Of a stretch of DNA of 47,742 nt, positions 16,885 through 25,123 are shown piece after piece. The stretch spans positions 1 through 47,742 of the forward strand of contig CALAZW010000024.1 of NCBI GenBank assembly GCA_937926545.1, written 5' to 3'. Source of the DNA: an uncultured Helcococcus sp. (GTDB lineage: Bacteria; Bacillota; Clostridia; Tissierellales; Peptoniphilaceae). The notes below the pieces were generated by a model, which saw only the letters and a program-made list of their open reading frames with translations, did no database searches and was not told the DNA's origin. Positions within the stretch are counted from its first letter, which is position 1. Every line of letters starts with the position of its first letter. Position numbers and translations under genes: made by a program.

Positions 16885-17626
16885 TTTTCTCCTCCAAATA
16901 CAGACCATATCTAAGGGCCATAAGCTCTACTATTAGGAAATAAGACCCTATAGATATAAAGTGAATGTCATCCTTTAACATAAGATCAAAGGCCGGTACA
17001 AATAGGTTATATTCAGAATCAAGCCCTATTTTACTTAGATTTTTATTACTTATGGTAAGGGTAGGAACCTTTCTTTCCCTTAGTTTTTTCATTAACTTAA
17101 TCATTTCATCTGATAGGCTGTTGGTTGATATTATTATAAATAAATCCCTTTCATCTAAAGAATCTACCAGGACATTGGTCTCTAAATAATCAGCCAAATC
17201 TATAATAAATTTATTGTAGGGCAAAAACTTCTTTATCAATTCTTTTTTTATTGATGAAGCATAGCTATTTGCAAATACATATATATTTTTACTCTCATAT
17301 ATTTTATTAAATAGGTCTGTCATATCCCTAGTAGTAAATAGTTTGGTCACATCTATATACATATTTGTAAATTGATTAATAATATTTCCATTTTCCCTGT
17401 TACTATTATCCAGCTTTAAATAGGACTTAAAGTCTTTAAATCCTTTTAAACCTAGTTTTTTGGCAAACCTTAGGACAGTGGTTCTAGATACATTACATTT
17501 TTCGGCCAACTGATCTATAGTCATATCTTCAACTTCCAGTGGGTTCTTACTTACATAGTCCCAAATGTGAAGGTCTGTATCATTTAATTTTTGGAAATTC
17601 TCTACAAATAAATTCTCTATTATCAT
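16877..17626 (-). CDS. RpiR/MurR-family transcriptional regulator, GlvR-like
   Basis: A 249-residue RpiR-family regulator. The N-terminal helix-turn-helix is canonical (TIDQLAEKCNVSRTTVLRFAKKLGLKGFKDF cut here into two helices around residues 40-70). The SIS domain follows at about 105-240, though its phosphate loop reads ISTNSLSDE. B. subtilis GlvR, the activator of the glv alpha-glucoside operon, is of this family and size, and this gene follows the GlvA/GlvC equivalents, so that role is likely. The ATG at 17626 has AAGGAG five bases before it. An intrinsic terminator stands only some 20 bases upstream. Confidence 0.85.
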   Translation of the reverse strand: MIIENLFVENFQKLNDTDLHIWDYVSKNPLEVEDMTIDQLAEKCNVSRTTVLRFAKKLGLKGFKDFKSYLKLDNSNRENGNIINQFTNMYIDVTKLFTTRDMTDLFNKIYESKNIYVFANSYASSIKKELIKKFLPYNKFIIDLADYLETNVLVDSLDERDLFIIISTNSLSDEMIKLMKKLRERKVPTLTISNKNLSKIGLDSEYNLFVPAFDLMLKDDIHFISIGSYFLIVELMALRYGLYLEEKND

Positions 17627-17639
17627 ATGTACTCCTTTT

Positions 17640-17670
17640 AAAAACAAAAATAAGTAGCCAGGCTACTTAT
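17640..17670 (-). terminator. terminator between the alpha-glucoside genes and rpiR
   Basis: A 10-base perfect stem (17650-17659 with 17661-17670) is followed on the minus strand by ATTTTTGTTTTT. It ends the PTS transcript directly before the ribosome binding site of the regulator gene, with no room for a normal promoter in between. Confidence 0.8.
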
Positions 17671-17677
17671 CATTGTA

Positions 17678-18148
17678 TTATCTAATTTTTAAATAGGCAA
17701 ATAGAGTTATAAGAGAGAAGACCACTATAAAACTTGAAAATACTAGTTCTAGTTTTATATCCTTCCAGTCTACTTTTGAAAATACTTCCTTCACTTTTAT
17801 CTTATTATTAACCACCATAGTATAGATTAATAAGATAAATCCAAATATTATTAAGGCTTGTTGTAAAAAAACTTCACAGATCAAAAGGATAGTTAATATG
17901 ACAATCGCTTCATTTATTTTTTTATTTTTATATAGTTCCATTGATCTGGAAAAGACAAGCAGGACCATAAGGTTTATAAATATGGAGATAAATCTTATGG
18001 TGTTTACCTCATTGTAGCTTACTATTTCTCTTATATCATACAGGCCACTGGTCATGGTATAGAGCGATATAAAACTATAGGCAATAGTTACTAGGATAAG
18101 AACCTTTATCATTTTTATTATAGTATTTTCTCTCTTATTTACTTGCAT
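17678..18148 (-). CDS. small integral membrane protein of unknown function
   Basis: A 156-residue membrane protein with four hydrophobic segments (about residues 13-35, 50-68, 83-112 and 130-152), the third long enough to be two short helices. Loops are rich in lysine and it has no cysteine cluster or catalytic motif. I do not recognise the family. The ATG at 18148 has TAGGAG upstream. It lies nine bases after the GH4 gene and before the operon terminator, so it belongs to the alpha-glucoside transcript. A helper of the permease is one guess. Confidence 0.65.
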   Translation of the reverse strand: MQVNKRENTIIKMIKVLILVTIAYSFISLYTMTSGLYDIREIVSYNEVNTIRFISIFINLMVLLVFSRSMELYKNKKINEAIVILTILLICEVFLQQALIIFGFILLIYTMVVNNKIKVKEVFSKVDWKDIKLELVFSSFIVVFSLITLFAYLKIR

Positions 18149-18157
18149 AGACAACTC

Positions 18158-19492
18158 CTATTTTAATTCTGGCCAATATCCCTTATTAGCTTCAATTAAA
18201 TCATCTAAGATTTCTTTAGCCACCTTGGCACTTGGTACAGTCTTTGAAAGGGTTAAGGCTTGCCACATCTTTTGGTAACTACCTTCTATCCAAGCATCAA
18301 CTGTTAATTTTTCTACACTAACTTGTTGTTCCATAAGTCCCTTTTGGAATTGTGGAATAGCACCTTGAACAATTCTTTCATAACCATTTGATCCAACTAT
18401 ACATGGTATTTCAACCATAGCTGTTCTATCAAAGTTTTCTATTGCTCCTTCATTTGGTACTATAAGTAAGAATCTTTCTTGGGTGTTTTCACCTAGGGCA
18501 CATGCTAAATCCACTATATAGCTTGCATGGGCATCCAATTCTAATTTTGTATCCTTTGCAGTTCCCTTGGCAACAATATCCCTACATTCTCCAAATACAA
18601 ATTTTTCCCTTCCAGCCATAACTTCATTGGCTCTAGTATAGTCTGGATTTGAAGTTTCTACAACATAGTCTGGATATAGGTAATATTTCAAATAAGTATT
18701 TGGTATAGTATCTGGATCTAGGGCATATACGTCCTTTACCTTAGTAAAAGTTGCCCTCCAGCTATCATCTACGTGTTGGTTAGTATCTGATAGAGCATCT
18801 GCAAAACCATTAACCTTAACATGTTCCTTAATTTGAGGCATCAAATCATTTCCTTCTGCATCATATATTTTATGCCACCAACCAAAGTGGTTTAGACCAT
18901 AGTAACCAACTTGCATTTCTTTTCTTGATTTTAGACCAACCATTTGTGCCATTTTTTCTTCCAAGTCTATTGGCATATCACAAATATTTAGTATCTTTGA
19001 GTCTGGTCTTAATCTTCTAGTCGCTTCCGCTACTATAGCCGCTGGATTTGAATAGTTAAGCATCCAAGCATCTGGAGAATATTCTTCCATGTAATCAAGG
19101 ATTTCTAATACTCCACCAATTGATCTCATACCATAGGCCAAACCACCTGGACCACATGTTTCTTGTCCCACAACACCGTGTTTAAGAGGTATCTTTTCAT
19201 CTAATTCCCTCATGGCATACTTACCAACCCTAATGTGGGCAAAAACAAAGTCAACGTCAGTAAAGGCTTTTTTTGGATCTGTACTGTATTCAAACTCAAT
19301 TTCTGGTGCTCTTTCCTTTAAGATTATTTCACTTGCCTTGGCTATAGGCTCTTGTCTATCCCCATCATTATCATAAAACTTTAATTTTCTAATTGGAAAT
19401 CTATCCAAATTATCTAACAACATTAGTACTATACCTGGTGTAAAAGTACTTCCTCCACCTGCTACAACTATTGAAAATTTCTTATTCTTCAT
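18158..19492 (-). CDS. glvA: 6-phospho-alpha-glucosidase, glycoside hydrolase family 4
   Basis: A 444-residue NAD- and metal-dependent GH4 enzyme, which hydrolyses maltose-6'-phosphate and related 6-phospho-alpha-glucosides by a redox mechanism. The N-terminal nucleotide-binding loop is VVAGGGSTFTPG. The metal ligands match those of GlvA: Cys171 in CDMPID and His202 in LNHFGWW, with catalytic Asp172. The CDMP motif is the mark of alpha-specific members, whereas beta-specific ones have CNVP. It follows the EIICB gene by 14 bases, which gives the complete pathway: import with phosphorylation, then cleavage to glucose and glucose-6-phosphate. Confidence 0.95.
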   Translation of the reverse strand: MKNKKFSIVVAGGGSTFTPGIVLMLLDNLDRFPIRKLKFYDNDGDRQEPIAKASEIILKERAPEIEFEYSTDPKKAFTDVDFVFAHIRVGKYAMRELDEKIPLKHGVVGQETCGPGGLAYGMRSIGGVLEILDYMEEYSPDAWMLNYSNPAAIVAEATRRLRPDSKILNICDMPIDLEEKMAQMVGLKSRKEMQVGYYGLNHFGWWHKIYDAEGNDLMPQIKEHVKVNGFADALSDTNQHVDDSWRATFTKVKDVYALDPDTIPNTYLKYYLYPDYVVETSNPDYTRANEVMAGREKFVFGECRDIVAKGTAKDTKLELDAHASYIVDLACALGENTQERFLLIVPNEGAIENFDRTAMVEIPCIVGSNGYERIVQGAIPQFQKGLMEQQVSVEKLTVDAWIEGSYQKMWQALTLSKTVPSAKVAKEILDDLIEANKGYWPELK

Positions 19493-19506
19493 AATAACCC
19501 CCTATA

Positions 19507-21057
19507 TTAAATCATACATTCAAATTCTTCTCTAACCTTTGGAACTGTCATCCCCACTATAACCTGTACATTTTTCCCCTTAATTATACAACCGTGGGCT
19601 CCAATGGATTTAAAGTAATCATCGTCCTTACATTTACTTTCATCCTTAACATTAACTCTTAACCTGGTCATACAGTTGGATACATCCACTATATTTTCAG
19701 ATCCTCCCAAGCCTTCTAAAATAGCATCTGCTAAAAGTGTATGTTTGCTTTCCCCACTTTTGGCTTGCTTGTATTCCTTTTTAGATATTAGCTTAGCATC
19801 TACCTCACCTCTACCTGGAGTCTTAAAGTCTTTCTTCTCTATAACAATCTTGAAAACCAAATACCATATATAGGTAAACACAAGACCCACTGCCAACATA
19901 AGCAAGTATTGCTTCCAGTGATTTTTCATCAGTGGTATAAAGTTAAATGATGCCATTTCTATTAAACCACCTGAGTGTATACCTACTATTCCTAGAAGAT
20001 ACATTACAGTTGACAGACTTGCTGCCAATAAGGCATGTACTACAAATAGCATTGGTGCTATAAATAGGAAGGTAAACTCGATTGGCTCAGTAACCCCTGC
20101 CACTATGGCAGTTAAGGTAACTGGTATCATCAAGGATTTAACCCTGGATTTTTGATCTTCATTGGCTGTCTTATACATAGCAAAGGCTATACCTGGTGTA
20201 CCGAAGACCTTGGAAAATCCTGTTGATGTAAAGGCTGCTTCTGGCATTAAACTTCTCAAAGAATCTGTTGATGCTGCAATTTCCGGTAGTCTCTTTGACC
20301 ACTCTGCATAAATTCCTCCCGGCACCATAACTGAGTCATAAAATATTGGAGCATACAGTAAATGGTGTAGTCCAAAAGGTATAAGTAGTCTTTCTAGTAA
20401 AACGAATACCCATACTCCCAGGGCTCCTGTACTTTTAATAAATCCTTGGAAAGATGTTATTCCCATTTGTAATTTAGGCCAAATAAAGGCTGCTATAAAA
20501 GCAACTGGTATCATAACAAAAAATGAAATCATATATACAAATGTAGATCCTGAAAAAGTTCCCAACCACTCAGGTAAGTCTGTGTCATAGTACTTATTAT
20601 GTATGTAGATAGTTATACCTGATATTATTAAGGCTCCAACCATTCCCATATCTAGAGTTTTTATGTTGGCCACATTGGTTAGTCCACTTGCTCCTCCAAC
20701 TTCTTGAGCAAAGTCAACACCAAAGAATTCTCCCCAATTTCCTAAAATTGAATTTAAGAAATAGTTAAAGGTTAAATACACAACTAGGGCTTCCATGGAA
20801 GCTCTAGCATTTTGTTTATTGGCAAGTCCTATTGGAAGTCCCACCACAAACAATAAAGGCAACTGATTAAAAACTGTCCATCCACCTGCTAATACTAAGT
20901 CCCAAATATTTCTCCACAATGTCGCTGGCGCCGCCAGGGCTCCCATTATCACTTCTGATGTGAATAAGGTTCCCAGTCCTATGATTACCCCTGCAAATGA
21001 AAATAACATAACAGGTGTAAACATGGCTCCACCAAATCGCTGAATTTTTTCCATCAT
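19507..21057 (-). CDS. glvC: PTS alpha-glucoside (maltose-type) EIICB permease
   Basis: A 516-residue fused PTS permease of the glucose superfamily, alpha-glucoside subgroup. Residues 1-395 are the EIIC domain with about ten membrane segments and the FGLHHLLYAPIFYDSV and GVTEPIEFTFLFIAPMLF motifs. A linker leads to a C-terminal EIIB domain with the phosphorylated cysteine in VSNCMTRLRV near residue 462. No EIIA domain is attached, as in B. subtilis GlvC, so a separate glucose-type EIIA must supply phosphate; none is in this window. AAAGGAGG precedes the first of two ATG codons. It is the first gene of the operon. Confidence 0.94.
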   Translation of the reverse strand: MMEKIQRFGGAMFTPVMLFSFAGVIIGLGTLFTSEVIMGALAAPATLWRNIWDLVLAGGWTVFNQLPLLFVVGLPIGLANKQNARASMEALVVYLTFNYFLNSILGNWGEFFGVDFAQEVGGASGLTNVANIKTLDMGMVGALIISGITIYIHNKYYDTDLPEWLGTFSGSTFVYMISFFVMIPVAFIAAFIWPKLQMGITSFQGFIKSTGALGVWVFVLLERLLIPFGLHHLLYAPIFYDSVMVPGGIYAEWSKRLPEIAASTDSLRSLMPEAAFTSTGFSKVFGTPGIAFAMYKTANEDQKSRVKSLMIPVTLTAIVAGVTEPIEFTFLFIAPMLFVVHALLAASLSTVMYLLGIVGIHSGGLIEMASFNFIPLMKNHWKQYLLMLAVGLVFTYIWYLVFKIVIEKKDFKTPGRGEVDAKLISKKEYKQAKSGESKHTLLADAILEGLGGSENIVDVSNCMTRLRVNVKDESKCKDDDYFKSIGAHGCIIKGKNVQVIVGMTVPKVREEFECMI

Positions 21058-21109
21058 GGCTTAAATCCTCCTTTTTTTCTTAATCTTTGATAATTTATTT
21101 ACTAACTTA

Positions 21110-21138
21110 ATAATAGCACCACTTATTTTTACTTTCAA
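21110..21138 (-). promoter_or_regulatory. promoter of the alpha-glucoside operon
   Basis: On the minus strand TTGAAA (21138-21133) and TATTAT (21115-21110) are spaced by exactly 17 bases, a good vegetative promoter about 50 bases before the EIICB start. Confidence 0.75.
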
Positions 21139-21191
21139 CAAATGGCATGAATTAGGGATTTCTCACCTTTCACTTGCTAGGAAAACAATTT

Positions 21192-21228
21192 CATGTGAAT
21201 TTTCACATGTGTTTTTTTATGGTAAAAT
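21192..21228 (+). promoter_or_regulatory. palindrome and extended -10 promoter before the methyltransferase gene
   Basis: CATGTGAATTTTCACATG (21192-21209) has perfect 8-base arms around TT. It overlaps the -35 region of a promoter with an extended -10 box TGGTAAAAT (21220-21228) that fits the methyltransferase gene. It lies about 55 bases upstream of the alpha-glucoside promoter on the other strand, so one bound protein could influence both. Confidence 0.6.
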
Positions 21229-21244
21229 ATTACTAGGAGGCGCT

Positions 21245-21979
21245 ATGAGAGAATATAAAAAAATTAGCAGTGAACTATATGATTTCACCAAACCTATTGG
21301 CAAATCTCTAGATGGGGATTTGGAATTTTACTACCAAGAAATAAAAGATTTTAAAGGACCTATTTTAGAAGCAGGAGTGGGTACTGGCAGACTTTTAATC
21401 CCTTATTTAGAAAGAGGACTTAAGATAGAAGGCCTGGACTACTCCCAAGAGATGCTTGATCTTTGCAAAAAAAACCTAGACCAAAGAGGATTAAAAACAA
21501 GACTTTATAGGCAAGACTTAAAAACTATGAGCCTAGATAAGAAGTTTGAAGCTATAATCATGCCTACAGGCTCAATCTGTCTAATTGATAATATAGATCT
21601 ACTTCTTAAAAATTTTTACGACCATCTAAGGGACCAGGGCAAGATTTTTATAGACCTTATCTTTCCCCTTGACTTCAAACCAGGATGTCAAAGTCAGATA
21701 TATAGGCTAAGTCCAAGTGAAAGTATAGTCTATACATCCAATAATGAAAAGATAGATTTTTTAGAACAAAAGACCTATTGTCTTAACCGTTATGAAAAAT
21801 GGGTTGACGATAAACTAGTTGATAGTGAACTGGCTGAATTTAATCTTAACTGGTATGGAATTAGGGAGTTTAGCCTGCTTTTAGAAAAACACGGTTTTAC
21901 AAATATAGAATATATAAGGGGGTATGGAGGCCAGGCTGACTATCTTGTTACCTTTAGGGCCCAAAAAAATAATGAATGA
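21245..21979 (+). CDS. class I SAM-dependent methyltransferase
   Basis: A 244-residue Rossmann-fold methyltransferase. Motif I is ILEAGVGTGRLLIPY, followed by the acidic residue in IEGLDYSQEML that binds the SAM ribose, and motif IV in FEAIIMPTGSICLI. No substrate-specific domain is visible. The ATG at 21245 has AGGAGG four bases upstream. Its 3' end overlaps the start of the DUF1905 gene by eight bases. Substrate unknown. Confidence 0.85.
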   Translation: MREYKKISSELYDFTKPIGKSLDGDLEFYYQEIKDFKGPILEAGVGTGRLLIPYLERGLKIEGLDYSQEMLDLCKKNLDQRGLKTRLYRQDLKTMSLDKKFEAIIMPTGSICLIDNIDLLLKNFYDHLRDQGKIFIDLIFPLDFKPGCQSQIYRLSPSESIVYTSNNEKIDFLEQKTYCLNRYEKWVDDKLVDSELAEFNLNWYGIREFSLLLEKHGFTNIEYIRGYGGQADYLVTFRAQKNNE

Positions 21980-22241
21980 AAAAACCTATGAATTTGATGC
22001 TCTGATAAAAAAAGTAGATGGAATGGATGCTGCCTATATTGATTTTCCCTATGACGTGAGAAAGGAATTTAATAAGGCTAGGGTAAAGGTTAAGGCAACC
22101 TTTGATGGCTATCCCTATGAAGGAAGTCTAGTTAGAATGAAAACAGTTAATCATATAATAGGTATTAGAAAAGATATTAGAAAAGAAATAAACAAACAGG
22201 CAGGAGACATGGTTCATGTGACAATAAAAGAAAGAAAGTAG
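21972..22241 (+). CDS. DUF1905 domain protein
   Basis: An 89-residue single-domain protein of the DUF1905 family. The typical features are FDALIKKVDGMDAAYIDFPYDV at the N terminus (broken here by the strand turn), a short beta barrel with ATFDGYPYEGSLVRM, and HIIGIRKDIRKEINKQAGD near the end. The ATG at 21972 has no ribosome binding site of its own and overlaps the methyltransferase stop by eight bases, so it is probably made by translational coupling. The molecular function of the family is not known. Confidence 0.8.
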   Translation: MNEKTYEFDALIKKVDGMDAAYIDFPYDVRKEFNKARVKVKATFDGYPYEGSLVRMKTVNHIIGIRKDIRKEINKQAGDMVHVTIKERK

Positions 22242-22242
22242 T

Positions 22243-22620
22243 TTACTTTCTTTCTGCCCTTGCCATAAATTTTTCAATATCAATTATAAATCTTTCGTGA
22301 TCTGCTTCTCCTATAGGTCCTCTTTCATCATAGACTTTAGCCTTAAAAACAAGTCTTTTTCTATCAAGTTCAACCAATTCACTTTCACAAGTTACCTTCA
22401 TTCCAACAGGACTGGCACTAAGATGCTTAACATCTATATGACTGCCCACAGTTGATTCATTGGCTTCTAACTGGTCACTTATACTTTTCCAACAGGTCTC
22501 TTCTATAAGAGCTACCATGGCTGGTGTGGCAAAAACATCCAGGTTTCCACTACCATGAACCTTGGCTGTATCTTTATTTTCTATATATCTTTCAATTTTT
22601 CCCTTGATTCCTATTTTCAT
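22243..22620 (-). CDS. hotdog-fold thioesterase, FlK-like
   Basis: A 125-residue protein of the fluoroacetyl-CoA thioesterase-like hotdog group. It shows the central helix VFATPAMVALIEETCWKSI, the segment TVGSHIDVKHLSASPVGMKV with conserved histidine and threonine, and a C-terminal GEADHERFIID. The usual job is hydrolysis of a short acyl-CoA, and the true substrate is unknown. It has its own promoter-like TATAAT (minus strand, 22655-22650) behind the terminator of the decarboxylase gene. Its stop lies one base from the converging DUF1905 stop, within a GAAAG-rich hairpin that lacks a T run. Confidence 0.82.
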   Translation of the reverse strand: MKIGIKGKIERYIENKDTAKVHGSGNLDVFATPAMVALIEETCWKSISDQLEANESTVGSHIDVKHLSASPVGMKVTCESELVELDRKRLVFKAKVYDERGPIGEADHERFIIDIEKFMARAERK

Positions 22621-22657
22621 ACTATCTAACCTCCCTTTTCTTTACCTATATTATATA

Positions 22658-22684
22658 CAAAAAAATAGGAGTTTTCACTCCTAT
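22658..22684 (-). terminator. terminator after the decarboxylase gene
   Basis: Perfect 8-base arms (22665-22672 and 22677-22684) around a GAAA tetraloop on the minus strand, followed by eight T. The stop codon of the decarboxylase is in the stem. Confidence 0.88.
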
Positions 22685-24102
22685 AGTTTTAATTCCCTTA
22701 TATGTTCTTCTATAGAACCAATTATTTTACTTACTTCCTCTCTGGTTATAAGAGGACTTATGGCACAAAACCTCATAACTACCTTGTCTCTTAAGATGGT
22801 AGTAAAATAGATGGCATACTTGTCCCTTACCCCCATTTGAGAAAGTTTATTGTTTATCTCATTTAATTCTTCTTCACTATAGCCTTTCTTATAGTATCTA
22901 AAGTTTATAATTCCCAGTTGAGGACCTGATACAATTTCATAGTGATCGTACTTTTTAAGCTCTTCAGCTATCCACTGGGAGGCAATGAAACCATGGTCTA
23001 TAGCATCTTGCATACCGTCCAGTCCCACTGTTTGAAGGGTAAACCAAAGTCTCATTCCCCTGGCTGGCTTGGTTAATTCTATTCCCATATCCCAAAAGTT
23101 AATTTCTTCCCTGGTAGACTTAACATCTTTTAAATACTCTGGGTCCACTGAAAAGGTCCTGGCCATCTTATATTTATCCTTGCAAATAACGCTGGCACAA
23201 CCATAGGTTTGAAATAGCCACTTATGTCCATCCCAACTAACTGAATCGGATCTTTCTATACCTTTTAAAAGTTCTTTATAACTGGATAAAAGAACTGATG
23301 CCCCGTAGGCTCCGTCAACGTGATACCATAGATTATATTTTTCTGCCATATCTGCCAGATCATCTAAAGGGTCTATTGATCCTGTATTAGTAGTTCCTCC
23401 CGTTCCCACCAATAAAAAAGGTTTATAACCATCATTTAAATCCTTGACTATCATTTGCTCTAGGACGTCTATTCTCATTTGATAGTTATCATTACTTATA
23501 ACCTTTCTAACATTACTAGCTGGAATCCCCATCAGATGAACTCCCTTGGCTACAGAACTGTGGGTTTGGTCTGACACATAGACAGTTGCCCTTGGATAAT
23601 CTTTAGGTTCTAGCTTTTCATCCCTGGCCACAATACTTGCTGTCAAGTTAGCCATGGATCCTCCGGATACAAATTGTCCCCCTACTTCTTCTCTATCGTA
23701 GCCAATATTTTCTCCCATCCAGCCTATTAATTCTTTTTCAATGGTAGCTGTACCTTCACTTATGGAATATCCTCCCCCATAAGGATTATAGATGGAGTTT
23801 AAAAAGTCTCCAAATACAGAATACGGCGATACCTGGTTGGGAATAAAGGAAAAATACCTGGGATGATTTACCTTCATCCTATAAGGATAAACCTTATCTA
23901 TAAGCTCTCTAGCTACTTCTTCAGGCTGTCTTTCCTCTCTGGAAAAACCAATATTTTCCAACTCTTCCTTGGCCTCTCCAGGTAGTTTTTCAATTAGGTA
24001 TTCATCTCTAATTTGGTCTTGCATATGTAATAAATCGGGAATAAACTCTTCAATCAAATCGTTTAGCCTTTCCCACTCGTATAATTTATAAGATTTTGTC
24101 AT
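22681..24102 (-). CDS. group II PLP decarboxylase, tryptophan/aromatic amino acid decarboxylase-like
   Basis: A 473-residue pyridoxal-phosphate decarboxylase. The PLP lysine is Lys294 in SWDGHKWLFQTYG. The ring-stacking His181 is in SDQTHSSVAKG and the pyridine-binding Asp263 in HVDGAYGASVL. The motifs NHPRYFSFIP, FVSGGSMANLTA, TGGTTNTGSIDPL, and WDMGIELTKPARGMRLW match from memory the gut-bacterial tryptophan decarboxylase of Ruminococcus gnavus more closely than glutamate decarboxylases. The likely reaction is decarboxylation of tryptophan or phenylalanine to tryptamine or phenethylamine; exact substrate not certain. It is monocistronic, with an unusual start region. No antiporter gene adjoins it. 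Confidence 0.88.
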   Translation of the reverse strand: MTKSYKLYEWERLNDLIEEFIPDLLHMQDQIRDEYLIEKLPGEAKEELENIGFSREERQPEEVARELIDKVYPYRMKVNHPRYFSFIPNQVSPYSVFGDFLNSIYNPYGGGYSISEGTATIEKELIGWMGENIGYDREEVGGQFVSGGSMANLTASIVARDEKLEPKDYPRATVYVSDQTHSSVAKGVHLMGIPASNVRKVISNDNYQMRIDVLEQMIVKDLNDGYKPFLLVGTGGTTNTGSIDPLDDLADMAEKYNLWYHVDGAYGASVLLSSYKELLKGIERSDSVSWDGHKWLFQTYGCASVICKDKYKMARTFSVDPEYLKDVKSTREEINFWDMGIELTKPARGMRLWFTLQTVGLDGMQDAIDHGFIASQWIAEELKKYDHYEIVSGPQLGIINFRYYKKGYSEEELNEINNKLSQMGVRDKYAIYFTTILRDKVVMRFCAISPLITREEVSKIIGSIEEHIRELKL

Positions 24103-24134
24103 AACAAACTGATAAAATCAGTCCACCACCTTTC
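24103..24134 (-). promoter_or_regulatory. ribosome binding site separated from the start by a hairpin
   Basis: On the minus strand AAAGGTGGTGG (24133-24123) lies 20 bases from the ATG, too far to work directly. Of those 20 bases, 15 form a perfect hairpin, ACTGAT-TTT-ATCAGT (24122-24108). Folding it would shorten the distance to about five bases. Confidence 0.6.
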
Positions 24135-24203
24135 TTTTCTTAACATGCTATATTATAACACTCTAATTTCCATAACTCAAAAATTATAGAGCTCTTATAA
24201 GCA

Positions 24204-24230
24204 GTAAAAAAGAGCCTCTAGGGCCCTCTA
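24204..24230 (-). terminator. weak terminator after the HAD phosphatase gene
   Basis: A short bulged stem (AGAG plus CC, near 24211-24229) is followed on the minus strand by six T. The stem is weaker than others in this window. Confidence 0.5.
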
Positions 24231-25013
24231 TATTAGCTTCATTTCCTTTAATATTTTATAGACACCATCTTGGTCAGCTGGTGGCGCCTGGTAGTCTGCA
24301 TATTCTAGTAGTAAGGGAGCATCCTGGCCAATAGCCACACTAACTCCTGCCTCTTCAAGCATCTCCAAGTCATTGTTACCATCTCCAAAGGCATATATAT
24401 CTTCTTTGCTAAAACCTAATTTTTCAGCCAAATAATTCATTCCCTTGGCCTTGGTATAGCCCTTCATAACAGCCTCTGTATGAACGTCACTTTGTTCTAT
24501 ATAGTCAAAATGTTCTTCCAATTCTTTCTCAAATCTTTCCTTTGATTCAGGATTTTTAAAAGCACATACCATCTTAGAAAAATGTAGGGAGGGACTATCA
24601 GTATGCATAATATTAACTCCACTGGAGATCATTCTTATAATAAATTCTTTTAGACCCTTATGGTCAATATCTCTTGAAATATAAAGGGCGCTGTGGCCTT
24701 CTATAATAAACTCTACCTGATTTACTTCTAGGGCATCTAAAACTAACTTATGAAGGCTAGGCTTTAACTCTGTTTCAAAAATAACCTTATCTCCATGCTC
24801 TATATAGGTTCCACATCCACAGATATAGCCATCCACCTCAATTGACTTGGCCAATCTATCTATGGCAGATTTAGGCCTACCTGTATTAATAAAAACAAGG
24901 TGACCGTTTTTTCTTAGGCTCTCTATGGCCTCATATGTATTGTCACTTATGCTATCATCCTTCTGGTTTCTTAAAGTTCCATCATAATCAAAGAAAAATA
25001 TTTTTTTATCCAT
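24228..25013 (-). CDS. HAD superfamily Cof-type phosphatase
   Basis: A 261-residue HAD hydrolase of the Cof/IIB subclass, which removes phosphate from sugar phosphates or nucleotides. Motif I is FFDYDGTLRN (nucleophile Asp9), motif II FINTGRP, motif III around the lysine in KAKGMNYLAEKLG, and motif IV YAFGDGNNDLEML. The cap domain lies between motifs II and III. Single gene with its own terminator. Substrate cannot be told from sequence. A second Cof-type phosphatase is at 37959-38768. Confidence 0.9.
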   Translation of the reverse strand: MDKKIFFFDYDGTLRNQKDDSISDNTYEAIESLRKNGHLVFINTGRPKSAIDRLAKSIEVDGYICGCGTYIEHGDKVIFETELKPSLHKLVLDALEVNQVEFIIEGHSALYISRDIDHKGLKEFIIRMISSGVNIMHTDSPSLHFSKMVCAFKNPESKERFEKELEEHFDYIEQSDVHTEAVMKGYTKAKGMNYLAEKLGFSKEDIYAFGDGNNDLEMLEEAGVSVAIGQDAPLLLEYADYQAPPADQDGVYKILKEMKLI

Positions 25014-25123
25014 CTATTGTCCTTTCTTTTCATCATATTAATTATTTTCATCTTATAATTTATTAGTCTTCTTTGTCAATAACTATGATATGATTAATAT
25101 AGAAATTTTTTAAGGAGGATATC

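Noticed and set aside
22228..22256. Terminator between DUF1905 and thioesterase genes
   Set aside because: The GAAAG-rich hairpin overlaps both stops, but no T run follows on either strand, so I do not call it a terminator.
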